From: an uncultured Blautia sp.
GTDB taxonomy: Bacteria; Bacillota; Clostridia; Lachnospirales; Lachnospiraceae
Assembly (NCBI RefSeq): GCF_934371575.1
Contig: NZ_CAKRNY010000095.1
Coordinates: 1-5,787 of the forward strand
Direction of reading: 5' to 3'
Length of the DNA: 5,787 nt
The notes under the pieces were generated by a model. It was not told the DNA's origin. It saw nothing but the letters and a program-made list of their open reading frames with translations, and did not search any database. Of this stretch, positions 1 to 5,238 are shown one piece after another (the first letter of the stretch is position 1; each line of letters starts with the position of its first letter). The position numbers and the translations under genes are program-made.

Positions 1-57
1 TGCGGTGAAAAGATTGTTCTGGTAGAGCTGGATCAGCTGTTGAACTGGTTGTCTCAT
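1..57 (-). CDS. 5' end of an unidentified gene (partial, runs off left edge)
   Basis: An ATG at 57-55 on the minus strand opens a frame that stays open to the window edge and reads MRQPVQQLIQLYQNNLFTA, 19 residues. A good ribosome binding site (AGAGGAG, minus strand, 69-63) lies 5 bases before the ATG, and a TATAAT box lies further upstream at 146-141. The start is therefore well supported although only 19 codons are visible. The peptide is rich in Gln and Leu and has no recognisable signal peptide or motif, so I cannot name a family. It is divergent from the nitroreductase gene to its right. The alternative is a chance short frame, but the ribosome binding site argues against that. Confidence 0.6.
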   Translation of the reverse strand, partial: MRQPVQQLIQLYQNNLFTA

Positions 58-62
58 GAGAA

Positions 63-69
63 CTCCTCT
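63..69 (-). promoter_or_regulatory. Ribosome binding site of the left-edge gene
   Basis: The minus strand reads AGAGGAG here, with the GGAG core ending 5 bases before the ATG at 57. This is the main evidence that the truncated left-edge frame is a real gene. It lies just outside a leader hairpin (71-105). Confidence 0.6.
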
Positions 70-70
70 G

Positions 71-105
71 GCTGCTGTTCAGTCTGAAACAGTCTGAAAA
101 GCAGC
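71..105 (-). repeat. Leader hairpin enclosing a 10-bp tandem repeat
   Basis: CAGTCTGAAA occurs twice back to back at 80-89 and 90-99, without mismatch. The pair is flanked by a 6-bp inverted repeat, GCTGCT (71-76) and AGCAGC (100-105), which could form a stem closing a 23-base loop in the leader transcript of the minus-strand gene. It ends next to that gene's ribosome binding site. A 10-bp tandem spacing puts both copies on one face of the helix, as in some operators, but no regulator is visible. The repeat is certain; a regulatory role is inference. Confidence 0.5.
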
Positions 106-140
106 GGTCTGTTATTTTCTTGTGTCGGGTACCTTCACTA

Positions 141-172
141 ATTATACAAATAAAGAGGGGGAAAGGTTACAA
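141..172 (-). promoter_or_regulatory. Possible promoter of the left-edge gene
   Basis: On the minus strand a perfect TATAAT lies at 146-141, about 84 bases before the ATG at 57. The best upstream -35 match is TTGTAA at 172-167, 4 of 6, but its spacing of 20 bp is longer than ideal. The predicted transcript would have a leader of about 75 bases containing the tandem-repeat hairpin. The -10 box is convincing and the -35 box is weak. Confidence 0.4.
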
Positions 173-183
173 AAAATTTTAAC

Positions 184-212
184 TTTTCACCTTCTATGAA
201 TTATGCTAAAAT
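184..212 (+). promoter_or_regulatory. Promoter of the nitroreductase gene
   Basis: TTTTCA (184-189, 4 of 6 to TTGACA) is followed after 17 bp by TAAAAT (207-212, 5 of 6 to TATAAT), which is preceded by TGC, giving an extended -10. Transcription would start near 219, leaving a leader of about 90 bases before the ATG at 310. An upstream in-frame ATG at 196 lies inside this promoter and would not be transcribed from it, which supports the downstream start. Confidence 0.55.
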
Positions 213-295
213 ACACCCAAAACATACTTTAAAAGAATCTATCAGGCAAATATTCCAGATCTGTGTGGGAAATTTACTTGATTCAGTTAAAACAG

Positions 296-302
296 AAGGA
301 GG
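296..302 (+). promoter_or_regulatory. Ribosome binding site fixing the nitroreductase start
   Basis: AAGGAGG, close to the ideal anti-16S match, ends 7 bases before the ATG at 310. The upstream in-frame ATG at 196 has no comparable site, so 310 is the start. Confidence 0.85.
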
Positions 303-309
303 TTTTCTC

Positions 310-849
310 ATGGAATTTCAAACACTTATTGAGAACAGAAGATCTGTGCGTAAGTACAGTTCCCATACGAATGTTACCAAAGAACAGATCCAGCAGCTTG
401 TACAGGCCGCTTTGGAAGCACCATCATGGAAGAATACAGAAACAGGTCGTTATTACTGTGTTTTATCAGAGGACATGAGTCAGAAGCTTCGTAAGGAATG
501 CCTGTGTTACGCCAATAACGATATCAAAACCGAGCATGCAGCCTTGATCGTCACCACCTTCGTACATAACCGTGCCGGTTTCCAGACAGATGGCACTCCG
601 GATAATGAGATTGGAAATGGATGGGGTTGTTATGACCTTGGTCTTCAGAACGAAAACCTGATTCTGAAAGCCACAGAGCTTGGTCTTTCCACTCTGATCA
701 TGGGACTTCGGGATGGGGACAAAATTCGTGAAATGCTTTCTATCCCGGAAAGTGAAACTATTGTTTCCGTTATTGCTGTAGGAAAAGCGGATGAGGAGCC
801 AGGCCGACCGAGACGAAGAGAGCTGGAGGATGTTTTGAAGTTCTTTTAG
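310..849 (+). CDS. Nitroreductase family protein (FMN-dependent oxidoreductase)
   Basis: The 179-residue protein has the features of the small, single-domain nitroreductase family, whose members bind FMN as homodimers in the cytoplasm and use NAD(P)H to reduce nitro groups, quinones, flavins or other acceptors. The N-terminal RRSVRKY (residues 10-16) is the usual FMN-phosphate binding signature. PSWKN (38-42) matches the second conserved FMN-contact segment. The helix and glycine segment at about 106-132 (GCYDLGL, then LSTLIMGL) and the C-terminal IAVGKADEEPGRP stretch (155-166) are also typical. The start at 310 is chosen from the AAGGAGG site and from the promoter, which overlaps the longer alternative start at 196; the 38 extra residues of that alternative do not look like this family. 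The true substrate cannot be read from sequence. The gene has its own promoter. No clear terminator separates it from the DUF362 gene, so read-through is possible. Confidence 0.93.
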   Translation: MEFQTLIENRRSVRKYSSHTNVTKEQIQQLVQAALEAPSWKNTETGRYYCVLSEDMSQKLRKECLCYANNDIKTEHAALIVTTFVHNRAGFQTDGTPDNEIGNGWGCYDLGLQNENLILKATELGLSTLIMGLRDGDKIREMLSIPESETIVSVIAVGKADEEPGRPRRRELEDVLKFF

Positions 850-880
850 AACGCATAAAAAACTGGCACCTCAAAATAAC

Positions 881-910
881 TTGACATTTAAACAACTATA
901 AGAATATTAT
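881..910 (+). promoter_or_regulatory. Promoter of the DUF362 ferredoxin gene
   Basis: A perfect TTGACA (881-886) is followed after 18 bp by TATTAT (905-910, 5 of 6 to TATAAT). Transcription would start near 917, about 28 bases before the ATG at 945. The in-frame ATG at 909 overlaps the -10 box and cannot be used on a transcript from this promoter. Confidence 0.65.
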
Positions 911-934
911 GATATCAGAACTAAAATCAGAAAT

Positions 935-940
935 GAGGGA
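935..940 (+). promoter_or_regulatory. Ribosome binding site fixing the DUF362 start
   Basis: GAGGGA lies just before the ATG at 945, with 6 bases between the GAGG core and the start codon. The ATG at 909 has no such site and sits inside the promoter. Confidence 0.65.
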
Positions 941-944
941 TTTT

Positions 945-2066
945 ATGGAAAAATCAACGGTATATTTCACCGACTTCCGCTGCAAGGTCGGCACAAGCCA
1001 GCTGGACAAGTTGAAAAACCTGTGTATTGCAGCCGGAATCAAAAACATTGATATGGATGGTAAATTCGTTGCCATCAAAATGCATTTCGGAGAGCTTGGA
1101 AACCTTGCGTTCCTGCGCCCCAATTATGCAAAAGTAGTAGCCGATCTTTGTAAGGAGCTTGGCGGAATGCCATTTCTCACAGACTGCAACACCCTTTATC
1201 CAGGAAGCCGTAAGAATGCCCTGGAGCATATGGATTGCGCAAATCTGAATGGCTTTAATACTATCACCACTGGTTGTCAGATCATTATCGGTGACGGACT
1301 TCGCGGTACCGATGACGTGGAGGTTCCTGTAGAGAATGCAGAATACTGTCCTACAGCCAGAATCGGCCGTGCTGTAATGGACGCTGACATATTCATCAGC
1401 CTTACTCATTTCAAGGGACATGAAGCCACCGGTTTCGGCGGCGCAATCAAGAATATTGGTATGGGCTGCGGAAGCCGTGCTGGAAAAATGGCGCAGCACA
1501 ATAGTGGTAAACCAGTTATCGAAACAGACCTTTGCCGTGGCTGCAAACGCTGCGCAAAAGAATGCGGAAGTGACGCTATTACATATCCGGAGAAAAAGGC
1601 TATTATTGATTATGATAAATGCAAGGGCTGTGGACGTTGTATCGGTGCCTGCAGCTTTGATGCCATTCATAACCCACACAGCAATTCCAATGAGCTTCTC
1701 TGCCGTAAGATGACAGAGTATGCACAGGCAGTCTGTCATGGACGCCCATGCTTCCACATTGCCCTGGTTCAGGACATCAGCCCGAACTGTGACTGTCATG
1801 GAGAAAATGATGCGCCAATCCTGCCAGATATCGGAATGTTCGCAAGCTTTGATCCGATTGCTCTTGACCAGGCCTGTGTAGATGCCTGTCTTGCTGCAGA
1901 ACCAATCCGCAACAGCCAGCTTGGCGACAACCTTGCGAAGCCGGAATGGCATTGCCACCACAACCACTTTATGGATTCCAATCCGAATGTAGAGTGGGAG
2001 GCAACTCTGGATCATGGACAGAAGATTGGACTTGGCTCCAGAGATTATGAATTGAAAAAGATTTGA
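945..2066 (+). CDS. DUF362 domain protein with two [4Fe-4S] ferredoxin motifs
   Basis: The 373-residue protein starts MEKSTVYFTDFR, as DUF362 proteins commonly do. DUF362 segments flank a ferredoxin insert. FKGHEATGFGGAIKNIGMG (about residues 156-174) is the family's conserved glycine-rich block. Two CxxCxxCxxxC motifs follow: C197, C200, C203, C207 and C226, C229, C232, C236, enough for two [4Fe-4S] clusters. The C-terminal part adds an NCDCHGEND segment (C282, C284) and the conserved FDPIALDQAC block (about 302-311). No signal peptide or membrane segment is visible, so it is probably a cytoplasmic electron-transfer or redox protein; the family's reaction is not established. The start at 945 rests on the ribosome binding site and on the promoter covering the ATG at 909. 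A nitroreductase lies upstream on the same strand, but this gene has its own TTGACA promoter. The downstream end faces the convergent GH42 gene, with a shared hairpin between them. Confidence 0.9.
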   Translation: MEKSTVYFTDFRCKVGTSQLDKLKNLCIAAGIKNIDMDGKFVAIKMHFGELGNLAFLRPNYAKVVADLCKELGGMPFLTDCNTLYPGSRKNALEHMDCANLNGFNTITTGCQIIIGDGLRGTDDVEVPVENAEYCPTARIGRAVMDADIFISLTHFKGHEATGFGGAIKNIGMGCGSRAGKMAQHNSGKPVIETDLCRGCKRCAKECGSDAITYPEKKAIIDYDKCKGCGRCIGACSFDAIHNPHSNSNELLCRKMTEYAQAVCHGRPCFHIALVQDISPNCDCHGENDAPILPDIGMFASFDPIALDQACVDACLAAEPIRNSQLGDNLAKPEWHCHHNHFMDSNPNVEWEATLDHGQKIGLGSRDYELKKI

Positions 2067-2116
2067 TTCTTGTAAAATCTTTAGTTATTGTTTTGAGTTA
2101 ATAAATTTTCTATAAA

Positions 2117-2158
2117 AAAGTTCCGGTATGAATGATTTCTGTCATTCACCGGAACTTT
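2117..2158. terminator. Hairpin terminator between convergent genes
   Basis: AAAGTTCCGGT (2117-2127) pairs perfectly with ACCGGAACTTT (2148-2158), and inside it GAATGA (2130-2135) pairs with TCATTC (2142-2147) around a 6-base loop. A 2-base bulge (2128-2129) is the only break. Read on the minus strand the stem is followed by a run of T residues and ATAG, the better U-tract, so it probably ends the GH42 transcript. Read on the plus strand it is followed by the weaker CTATTT and may also stop the DUF362 transcript. Confidence 0.8.
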
Positions 2159-2246
2159 CTATTTACATGAACAATAAGCCAAAGTTCGTGCTTGCACAAA
2201 GCCTTGACGGCTACCACGATAACGGGCAAAACTCGCAGAGCGTATT
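2159..2246. other. Intergenic segment with small inverted repeats
   Basis: This 88-bp stretch lies between the hairpin terminator and the GH42 stop codon. It contains two small palindromic elements, GTGCTTGCAC (2188-2197) and AGCC-5-GGCT (2200-2212), and looks more GC-rich in its middle than the gaps elsewhere in the window. It would form the 3' untranslated part of the GH42 transcript. I see no ribosome binding site or credible gene on either strand. Confidence 0.35.
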
Positions 2247-4271
2247 TTATGCTTCTTCTATAATCTTCACACCCCATGCTGGCATTCTAAGTGCGGCTTT
2301 ATTTTCAACTTGCACATCTTCTAGCAATTCTGTACCATCTTTATAATCATACGGCATTTCCAGTTCTACAGCAGAATAGTTCAGGAAATAGCGGACTATT
2401 TTGCCAAGGTCGTTGGTTCCTTTTCGAACGATAACTGGGTACTGGTATTCCGGGATTTCCACGCCGTCATCCGGAAGCACAGCCTTATAAACAGCTTTTA
2501 ATGTATCTTCGTCGGTCATGCAGCCAATATATACCGCCTGTCCTTTGCCGTAGTGATTTCGGGTGATGGCGGCGTAGTCTTTCCAGTTGTAGTGATCGTA
2601 TGAAGCCAGCACTTCAGCTCCATCCAGCACTAGAAGCTCCATAAATACCTTTGCTTCTGGCAAACTATTTTTCTTGGAAATAATCTCCCCGGTTAATCCC
2701 ACATTCTTCGGGAAGGTAAACTGATCATAATGCACTCCCAGACAGTTTTTCAGCATATGCGGCTGCACCTCATGGCTTACCTTCACATTTTCATTTGCAA
2801 AAGCAGTTTTAAAGGACGCGATCAGCGTTCCGCCATTTTCCACATACTGATTTAACCGTATGAGAAGCTCATCAGGTGCAGCATAAAGGGCTGGTACCAC
2901 AATTACCTTATATTGATCCAGATTCTCAGATTCCGGCCATATGAAATCACATTCCACATTCATTCGATACAGAGTATCATACATCCAGCGTACTACATCA
3001 TTATAGCCGATCCCACCATTTCCAGCGGTTCCTGGTGCCTGCTCCTGTATTCCAAACCAGTTCAGAGCAGTAAGCGCTTCATTGCTGACCAGTACTGCCA
3101 CTTCATTTTTCTTCTTCAGATTAACCAGATGTTTTCCAAGGCGGGCAAACTCATTACCAATTATGCAGGCTTCCCTGTAAGTGGCATTCTCCCGGAAATC
3201 ATGACTAAGAATTCCTTTCCAGTAGGTTTCACAGGCATTGTGAATGGAATGCCAGTGCCAGTACATCACACTATTTGCTCCCGATGCCAGGTGACTGTAT
3301 GCCTGTAATCTCAGCTGTCCTTTATATGGTGTCCATCCAGGAAATCCCTGTGCTTCGGTTTCAATTACCAGATAGTTGTCCAGTTTCAGGGATCGGATCA
3401 AATCTCCACCAAATGCAATTTCTGCGCCAGTGAGGTCATCCTGTGTAGGATGGTAAATATCAGTTCCTGCAATTGTCAGGCACTGGGATGCATGGAGATG
3501 GTTTACATAAGGCTGAATACCATAGGAATATCCTCTCCACTCAAAGTCCAGGTTATGGGTCACAAACTGGTCTTCTCTTCTGTATTCATTTACAATGTCT
3601 GCCTGCCAGCTTAAGAATTTGTCAACCAAAGTTCTCTGGAATTTCTCAAATTCTGCGCCAAGACTTCCATTGATAGTGCCACGCACATCCGGGAAATCCT
3701 CCCAGGCGTTGATCCGGTTGCTCCAGTAATCCAGACCGAATTCATAATTCATAGCGTCCAGATCATCGTGGAATTTTTCACGGAGATATTTGACAAACTG
3801 CTCCTGCACGTTTTTGCCCGCAGTTCCGTAATATTTCGTTTCGTTATCCAGCTGAAAACCGATGACGCACTTTCTATGTGCTGTGCGCTTCATCAGTTCC
3901 CGGATCACACGCTCCGCATAGAAAAGGTACACCGGATGGGTAATATCCATAATCTGACGGGCACCGTAAATACCTCTTCCCTTTACTGTCTCAGCCAAAA
4001 CATCCGGATGCGCCTTCACCATCCAGGTAGGCACAGCGTAGGTAGGCGTACCGATAATCACATTGATTCCTGCCTCTTCCATTGCATCCATTACTCTTTC
4101 TACATGGGAAAAATCAAATACCCCTGGCTGCGGCTCACAGGTGCTCCAAGTAGACTCGGCAATTCGAACCGTGTTGATCCCTGCTTTTTTCATCATTTCC
4201 ACATCTTTGTCCAGGCGGTCATACGGCATATACTCATCATAATATGCTGCTCCGTAAAGAAGTTCTTTCAT
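2247..4271 (-). CDS. GH42 family beta-galactosidase
   Basis: The 674-residue protein has the length and domain order of glycoside hydrolase family 42, which hydrolyses terminal beta-galactosides with retention, usually as a trimer. The TIM barrel spans about residues 1-375, the trimerisation domain about 385-595, and a small C-terminal beta domain about 610-672. FQLDNET places the acid/base Glu at 144 after Asn143. YLVIETEAQGFPGW places the nucleophile Glu at 304, with Trp313 in the sugar-binding loop. The CxCxxC zinc cluster found soon after the acid/base in several GH42 enzymes is absent. There is no signal peptide, so it acts in the cytoplasm on imported galactosides; the exact linkage cannot be read. 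The start at 4271 is preferred over the ATG at 4277 because GGAGG abuts the latter with no spacing but lies 6 bases before the former. No transporter or other sugar gene adjoins it; its promoter is interleaved with that of the divergent PIG-L gene. Confidence 0.95.
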   Translation of the reverse strand: MKELLYGAAYYDEYMPYDRLDKDVEMMKKAGINTVRIAESTWSTCEPQPGVFDFSHVERVMDAMEEAGINVIIGTPTYAVPTWMVKAHPDVLAETVKGRGIYGARQIMDITHPVYLFYAERVIRELMKRTAHRKCVIGFQLDNETKYYGTAGKNVQEQFVKYLREKFHDDLDAMNYEFGLDYWSNRINAWEDFPDVRGTINGSLGAEFEKFQRTLVDKFLSWQADIVNEYRREDQFVTHNLDFEWRGYSYGIQPYVNHLHASQCLTIAGTDIYHPTQDDLTGAEIAFGGDLIRSLKLDNYLVIETEAQGFPGWTPYKGQLRLQAYSHLASGANSVMYWHWHSIHNACETYWKGILSHDFRENATYREACIIGNEFARLGKHLVNLKKKNEVAVLVSNEALTALNWFGIQEQAPGTAGNGGIGYNDVVRWMYDTLYRMNVECDFIWPESENLDQYKVIVVPALYAAPDELLIRLNQYVENGGTLIASFKTAFANENVKVSHEVQPHMLKNCLGVHYDQFTFPKNVGLTGEIISKKNSLPEAKVFMELLVLDGAEVLASYDHYNWKDYAAITRNHYGKGQAVYIGCMTDEDTLKAVYKAVLPDDGVEIPEYQYPVIVRKGTNDLGKIVRYFLNYSAVELEMPYDYKDGTELLEDVQVENKAALRMPAWGVKIIEEA

Positions 4272-4277
4272 ATTCAT

Positions 4278-4282
4278 CCTCC
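4278..4282 (-). promoter_or_regulatory. Ribosome binding site fixing the GH42 start
   Basis: The minus strand reads GGAGG at 4282-4278. It touches the ATG at 4277, too close to work, but is 6 bases from the second ATG at 4271, an ideal distance. The protein therefore begins MKELLYGAAYY. Confidence 0.75.
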
Positions 4283-4297
4283 ATTACTTTTTATGGC

Positions 4298-4326
4298 ATT
4301 ATATCTTAGCTTGTAACTTATCTCAA
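4298..4326 (-). promoter_or_regulatory. Promoter of the GH42 gene
   Basis: On the minus strand TTGAGA (4326-4321, 5 of 6 to TTGACA) is followed after 17 bp by a perfect TATAAT (4303-4298). Transcription would start near 4291, about 20 bases before the ATG at 4271. Its -35 box falls within the spacer of the opposing PIG-L promoter. Confidence 0.7.
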
Positions 4327-4338
4327 ATATAGTATAAT
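4311..4338 (+). promoter_or_regulatory. Promoter of the PIG-L deacetylase gene
   Basis: TTGTAA (4311-4316, 4 of 6 to TTGACA) is followed after 16 bp by a perfect TATAAT (4333-4338). Transcription would start near 4345, leaving a leader of about 56 bases before the ATG at 4401. Its -35 box lies within the spacer of the opposing GH42 promoter, so the two promoters physically overlap. The in-frame ATG at 4338 overlaps the -10 box and is not usable from this promoter. Confidence 0.65.
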
Positions 4339-4346
4339 TGTTACAA
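4311..4346. repeat. 7-bp inverted repeat across the divergent promoters
   Basis: TTGTAAC (4311-4317) and GTTACAA (4340-4346) are perfect inverted copies separated by 22 bp. The left arm covers the -35 box of the PIG-L promoter and lies in the GH42 promoter spacer. The right arm covers the likely PIG-L transcription start. It could be an operator that binds a regulator at both arms, but no regulator is encoded in the window and a chance match in AT-rich DNA is possible. Confidence 0.35.
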
Positions 4347-4388
4347 ATAATCAATTTCAATTTCGTCTATACAAATAAACTCAGAAAT

Positions 4389-4392
4389 GGAG
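4389..4392 (+). promoter_or_regulatory. Ribosome binding site fixing the PIG-L start
   Basis: GGAG ends 8 bases before the ATG at 4401. The alternative in-frame ATG at 4338 lies in the promoter -10 box and has no ribosome binding site, so the protein starts MKNIFSASS. Confidence 0.6.
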
Positions 4393-4400
4393 TACCTGAT

Positions 4401-5162
4401 ATGAAAAATATTTTTTCTGCCAGTTCCAGCGCTACAAGTCTTTTTTCCTGTTTTGTGCGGCACTGGAAACAGTTACTGGCGGCAATTGTAATACTAAGCG
4501 CGATTGTCTTTGCCGGACATAAGCTTTATCTTTTTTATCCTTACCTGAATCTGCCCCATGTAACTGCTGCCGATCTGGACGCCCTTGATCTGGATGGTTA
4601 CGACAAGGTGATGTTCGTCGCACACCCGGATGATGATCTGCTCTGGGGCGGACGGCATTTGATTGAGGACGATTATCTGGTAGTGTGTATGACCCGTGGA
4701 AATGATCCTGTTCGAAGCGCAGAATTTAAATCTGTAATGGAAGCCACCGGGGACAAATATCTGATTCTTTCCTATCCGGACAAAATCGGAAAAAATCGCA
4801 GCAGCTGGAGCTACTGGAAAAAAGATATGGAAGCAGATATTGCCACAGTCCTGAACTACAAAGACTGGAAACAGGTTGCCACTCACAATGCAGACGGTGA
4901 GTACGGTCATCATCACCACCAGATGACTCACCAGCTTGTAAAAAAAGCCTATAAAAAGACAAACTGCAATGCTGATTTCTATTCTTTTGGAAAGTATTAT
5001 GTAAACGACAAGGTTCCCTACGACCTTGAAGAAATGCCTAAAGATCTTTATATACAGAAGCGCAAGCTGGCAAAGCTCTATGTCAGTCAACGGACTACCG
5101 TAAGGAAAATGTATCATATGCTGCCCTATGAGTACTGGCAGAAAACTACAATTCAGAAATAA
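4401..5162 (+). CDS. Membrane-anchored PIG-L/LmbE-family deacetylase
   Basis: The 253-residue protein belongs to the PIG-L/LmbE family of zinc-dependent deacetylases, which remove acetyl groups from N-acetylglucosaminyl or similar amino sugars. AHPDDD (residues 74-79) is the family's metal-binding motif, usually AHPDDE, giving His75 and Asp78 as ligands and Asp77 as likely base. The second motif, DGEYGHHHHQ (165-174), matches the family's GHxxH element and puts the third zinc ligand at His173. A hydrophobic helix at about 25-45, preceded by RHWK, looks like an uncleaved signal anchor with the N-terminus inside, so the catalytic domain should face the cell exterior. That suggests action on a cell-surface or external glycan, which is inference. 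The start at 4401 is set by GGAG and by the promoter covering the ATG at 4338. It is divergent from GH42 and convergent with the PD-(D/E)XK gene. The substrate is unknown. Confidence 0.88.
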   Translation: MKNIFSASSSATSLFSCFVRHWKQLLAAIVILSAIVFAGHKLYLFYPYLNLPHVTAADLDALDLDGYDKVMFVAHPDDDLLWGGRHLIEDDYLVVCMTRGNDPVRSAEFKSVMEATGDKYLILSYPDKIGKNRSSWSYWKKDMEADIATVLNYKDWKQVATHNADGEYGHHHHQMTHQLVKKAYKKTNCNADFYSFGKYYVNDKVPYDLEEMPKDLYIQKRKLAKLYVSQRTTVRKMYHMLPYEYWQKTTIQK

Positions 5163-5173
5163 GGGATAGCATC

Positions 5174-5196
5174 AGAGTCTGTTTGAAACACGCTCT
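5174..5196 (+). repeat. Small imperfect hairpin after the PIG-L gene
   Basis: AGAG (5174-5177) pairs with CTCT (5193-5196), and TGTT (5180-5183) pairs with AACA (5187-5190) around a 3-base loop, with a 2-by-2 internal mismatch between the two stems. It ends directly against the long terminator stem that begins at 5197. Alone it is weak; it may be incidental or part of the same 3' end structure. Confidence 0.3.
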
Positions 5197-5232
5197 AACG
5201 GGCAGCCGCTCTTAATTAAGCGGCTGCCCGTT
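5197..5232. terminator. Strong hairpin between convergent genes, weak U-tract
   Basis: AACGGGCAGCCGCT (5197-5210) pairs without mismatch with AGCGGCTGCCCGTT (5219-5232), a 14-bp GC-rich stem around an 8-base loop. Its centre includes the palindrome CTTAATTAAG (5211-5220). It lies 34 bases after the PIG-L stop and 6 bases beyond the stop of the opposing PD-(D/E)XK gene, the usual place for a two-way terminator. Neither side has a good T run: plus continues TTCCTGATTTATT, minus continues TAGAGCGTG. It could instead mainly protect 3' ends. Confidence 0.7.
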
Positions 5233-5238
5233 CCTGAT

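Noticed and set aside
166..172. GTTACAA upstream of the nitroreductase, identical to an arm of the inverted repeat at 4311-4346
   Set aside because: A 7-base word recurring once in almost 6 kb of AT-leaning DNA is expected by chance, and no inverted partner at matching spacing is present.
1420..1713. A plus-strand frame within the DUF362 gene in another phase
   Set aside because: It overlaps the ferredoxin-motif coding sequence out of frame and has no independent start signals.
954..2015. A 353-codon open frame on the minus strand opposite the DUF362 gene
   Set aside because: It lies wholly antisense to a gene with clear ferredoxin and DUF362 motifs, has no ribosome binding site or recognisable domain, and is explained by the codon bias of the sense gene.
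2128..2346. A 72-codon plus-strand frame starting in the terminator hairpin
   Set aside because: Its start lies inside the hairpin loop region, it has no ribosome binding site, and its second half is antisense to the GH42 C-terminus.
3768..4316. A 182-codon open frame on the plus strand opposite the start of GH42
   Set aside because: It is antisense to the conserved GH42 barrel, rich in His, Cys and Ile in no domain-like pattern, and runs through the GH42 promoter.
4494..5117. A 207-codon open frame on the minus strand opposite the PIG-L gene
   Set aside because: It is antisense to the PIG-L catalytic domain and has no family resemblance or ribosome binding site; its apparent hydrophobicity reflects the complement of charged sense codons.
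5170..5232. A CRISPR array or transposon end suggested by the long inverted repeat
   Set aside because: There is only one palindrome, no repeated spacer unit, no target-site duplication and no transposase nearby; its place between convergent stops fits a terminator.
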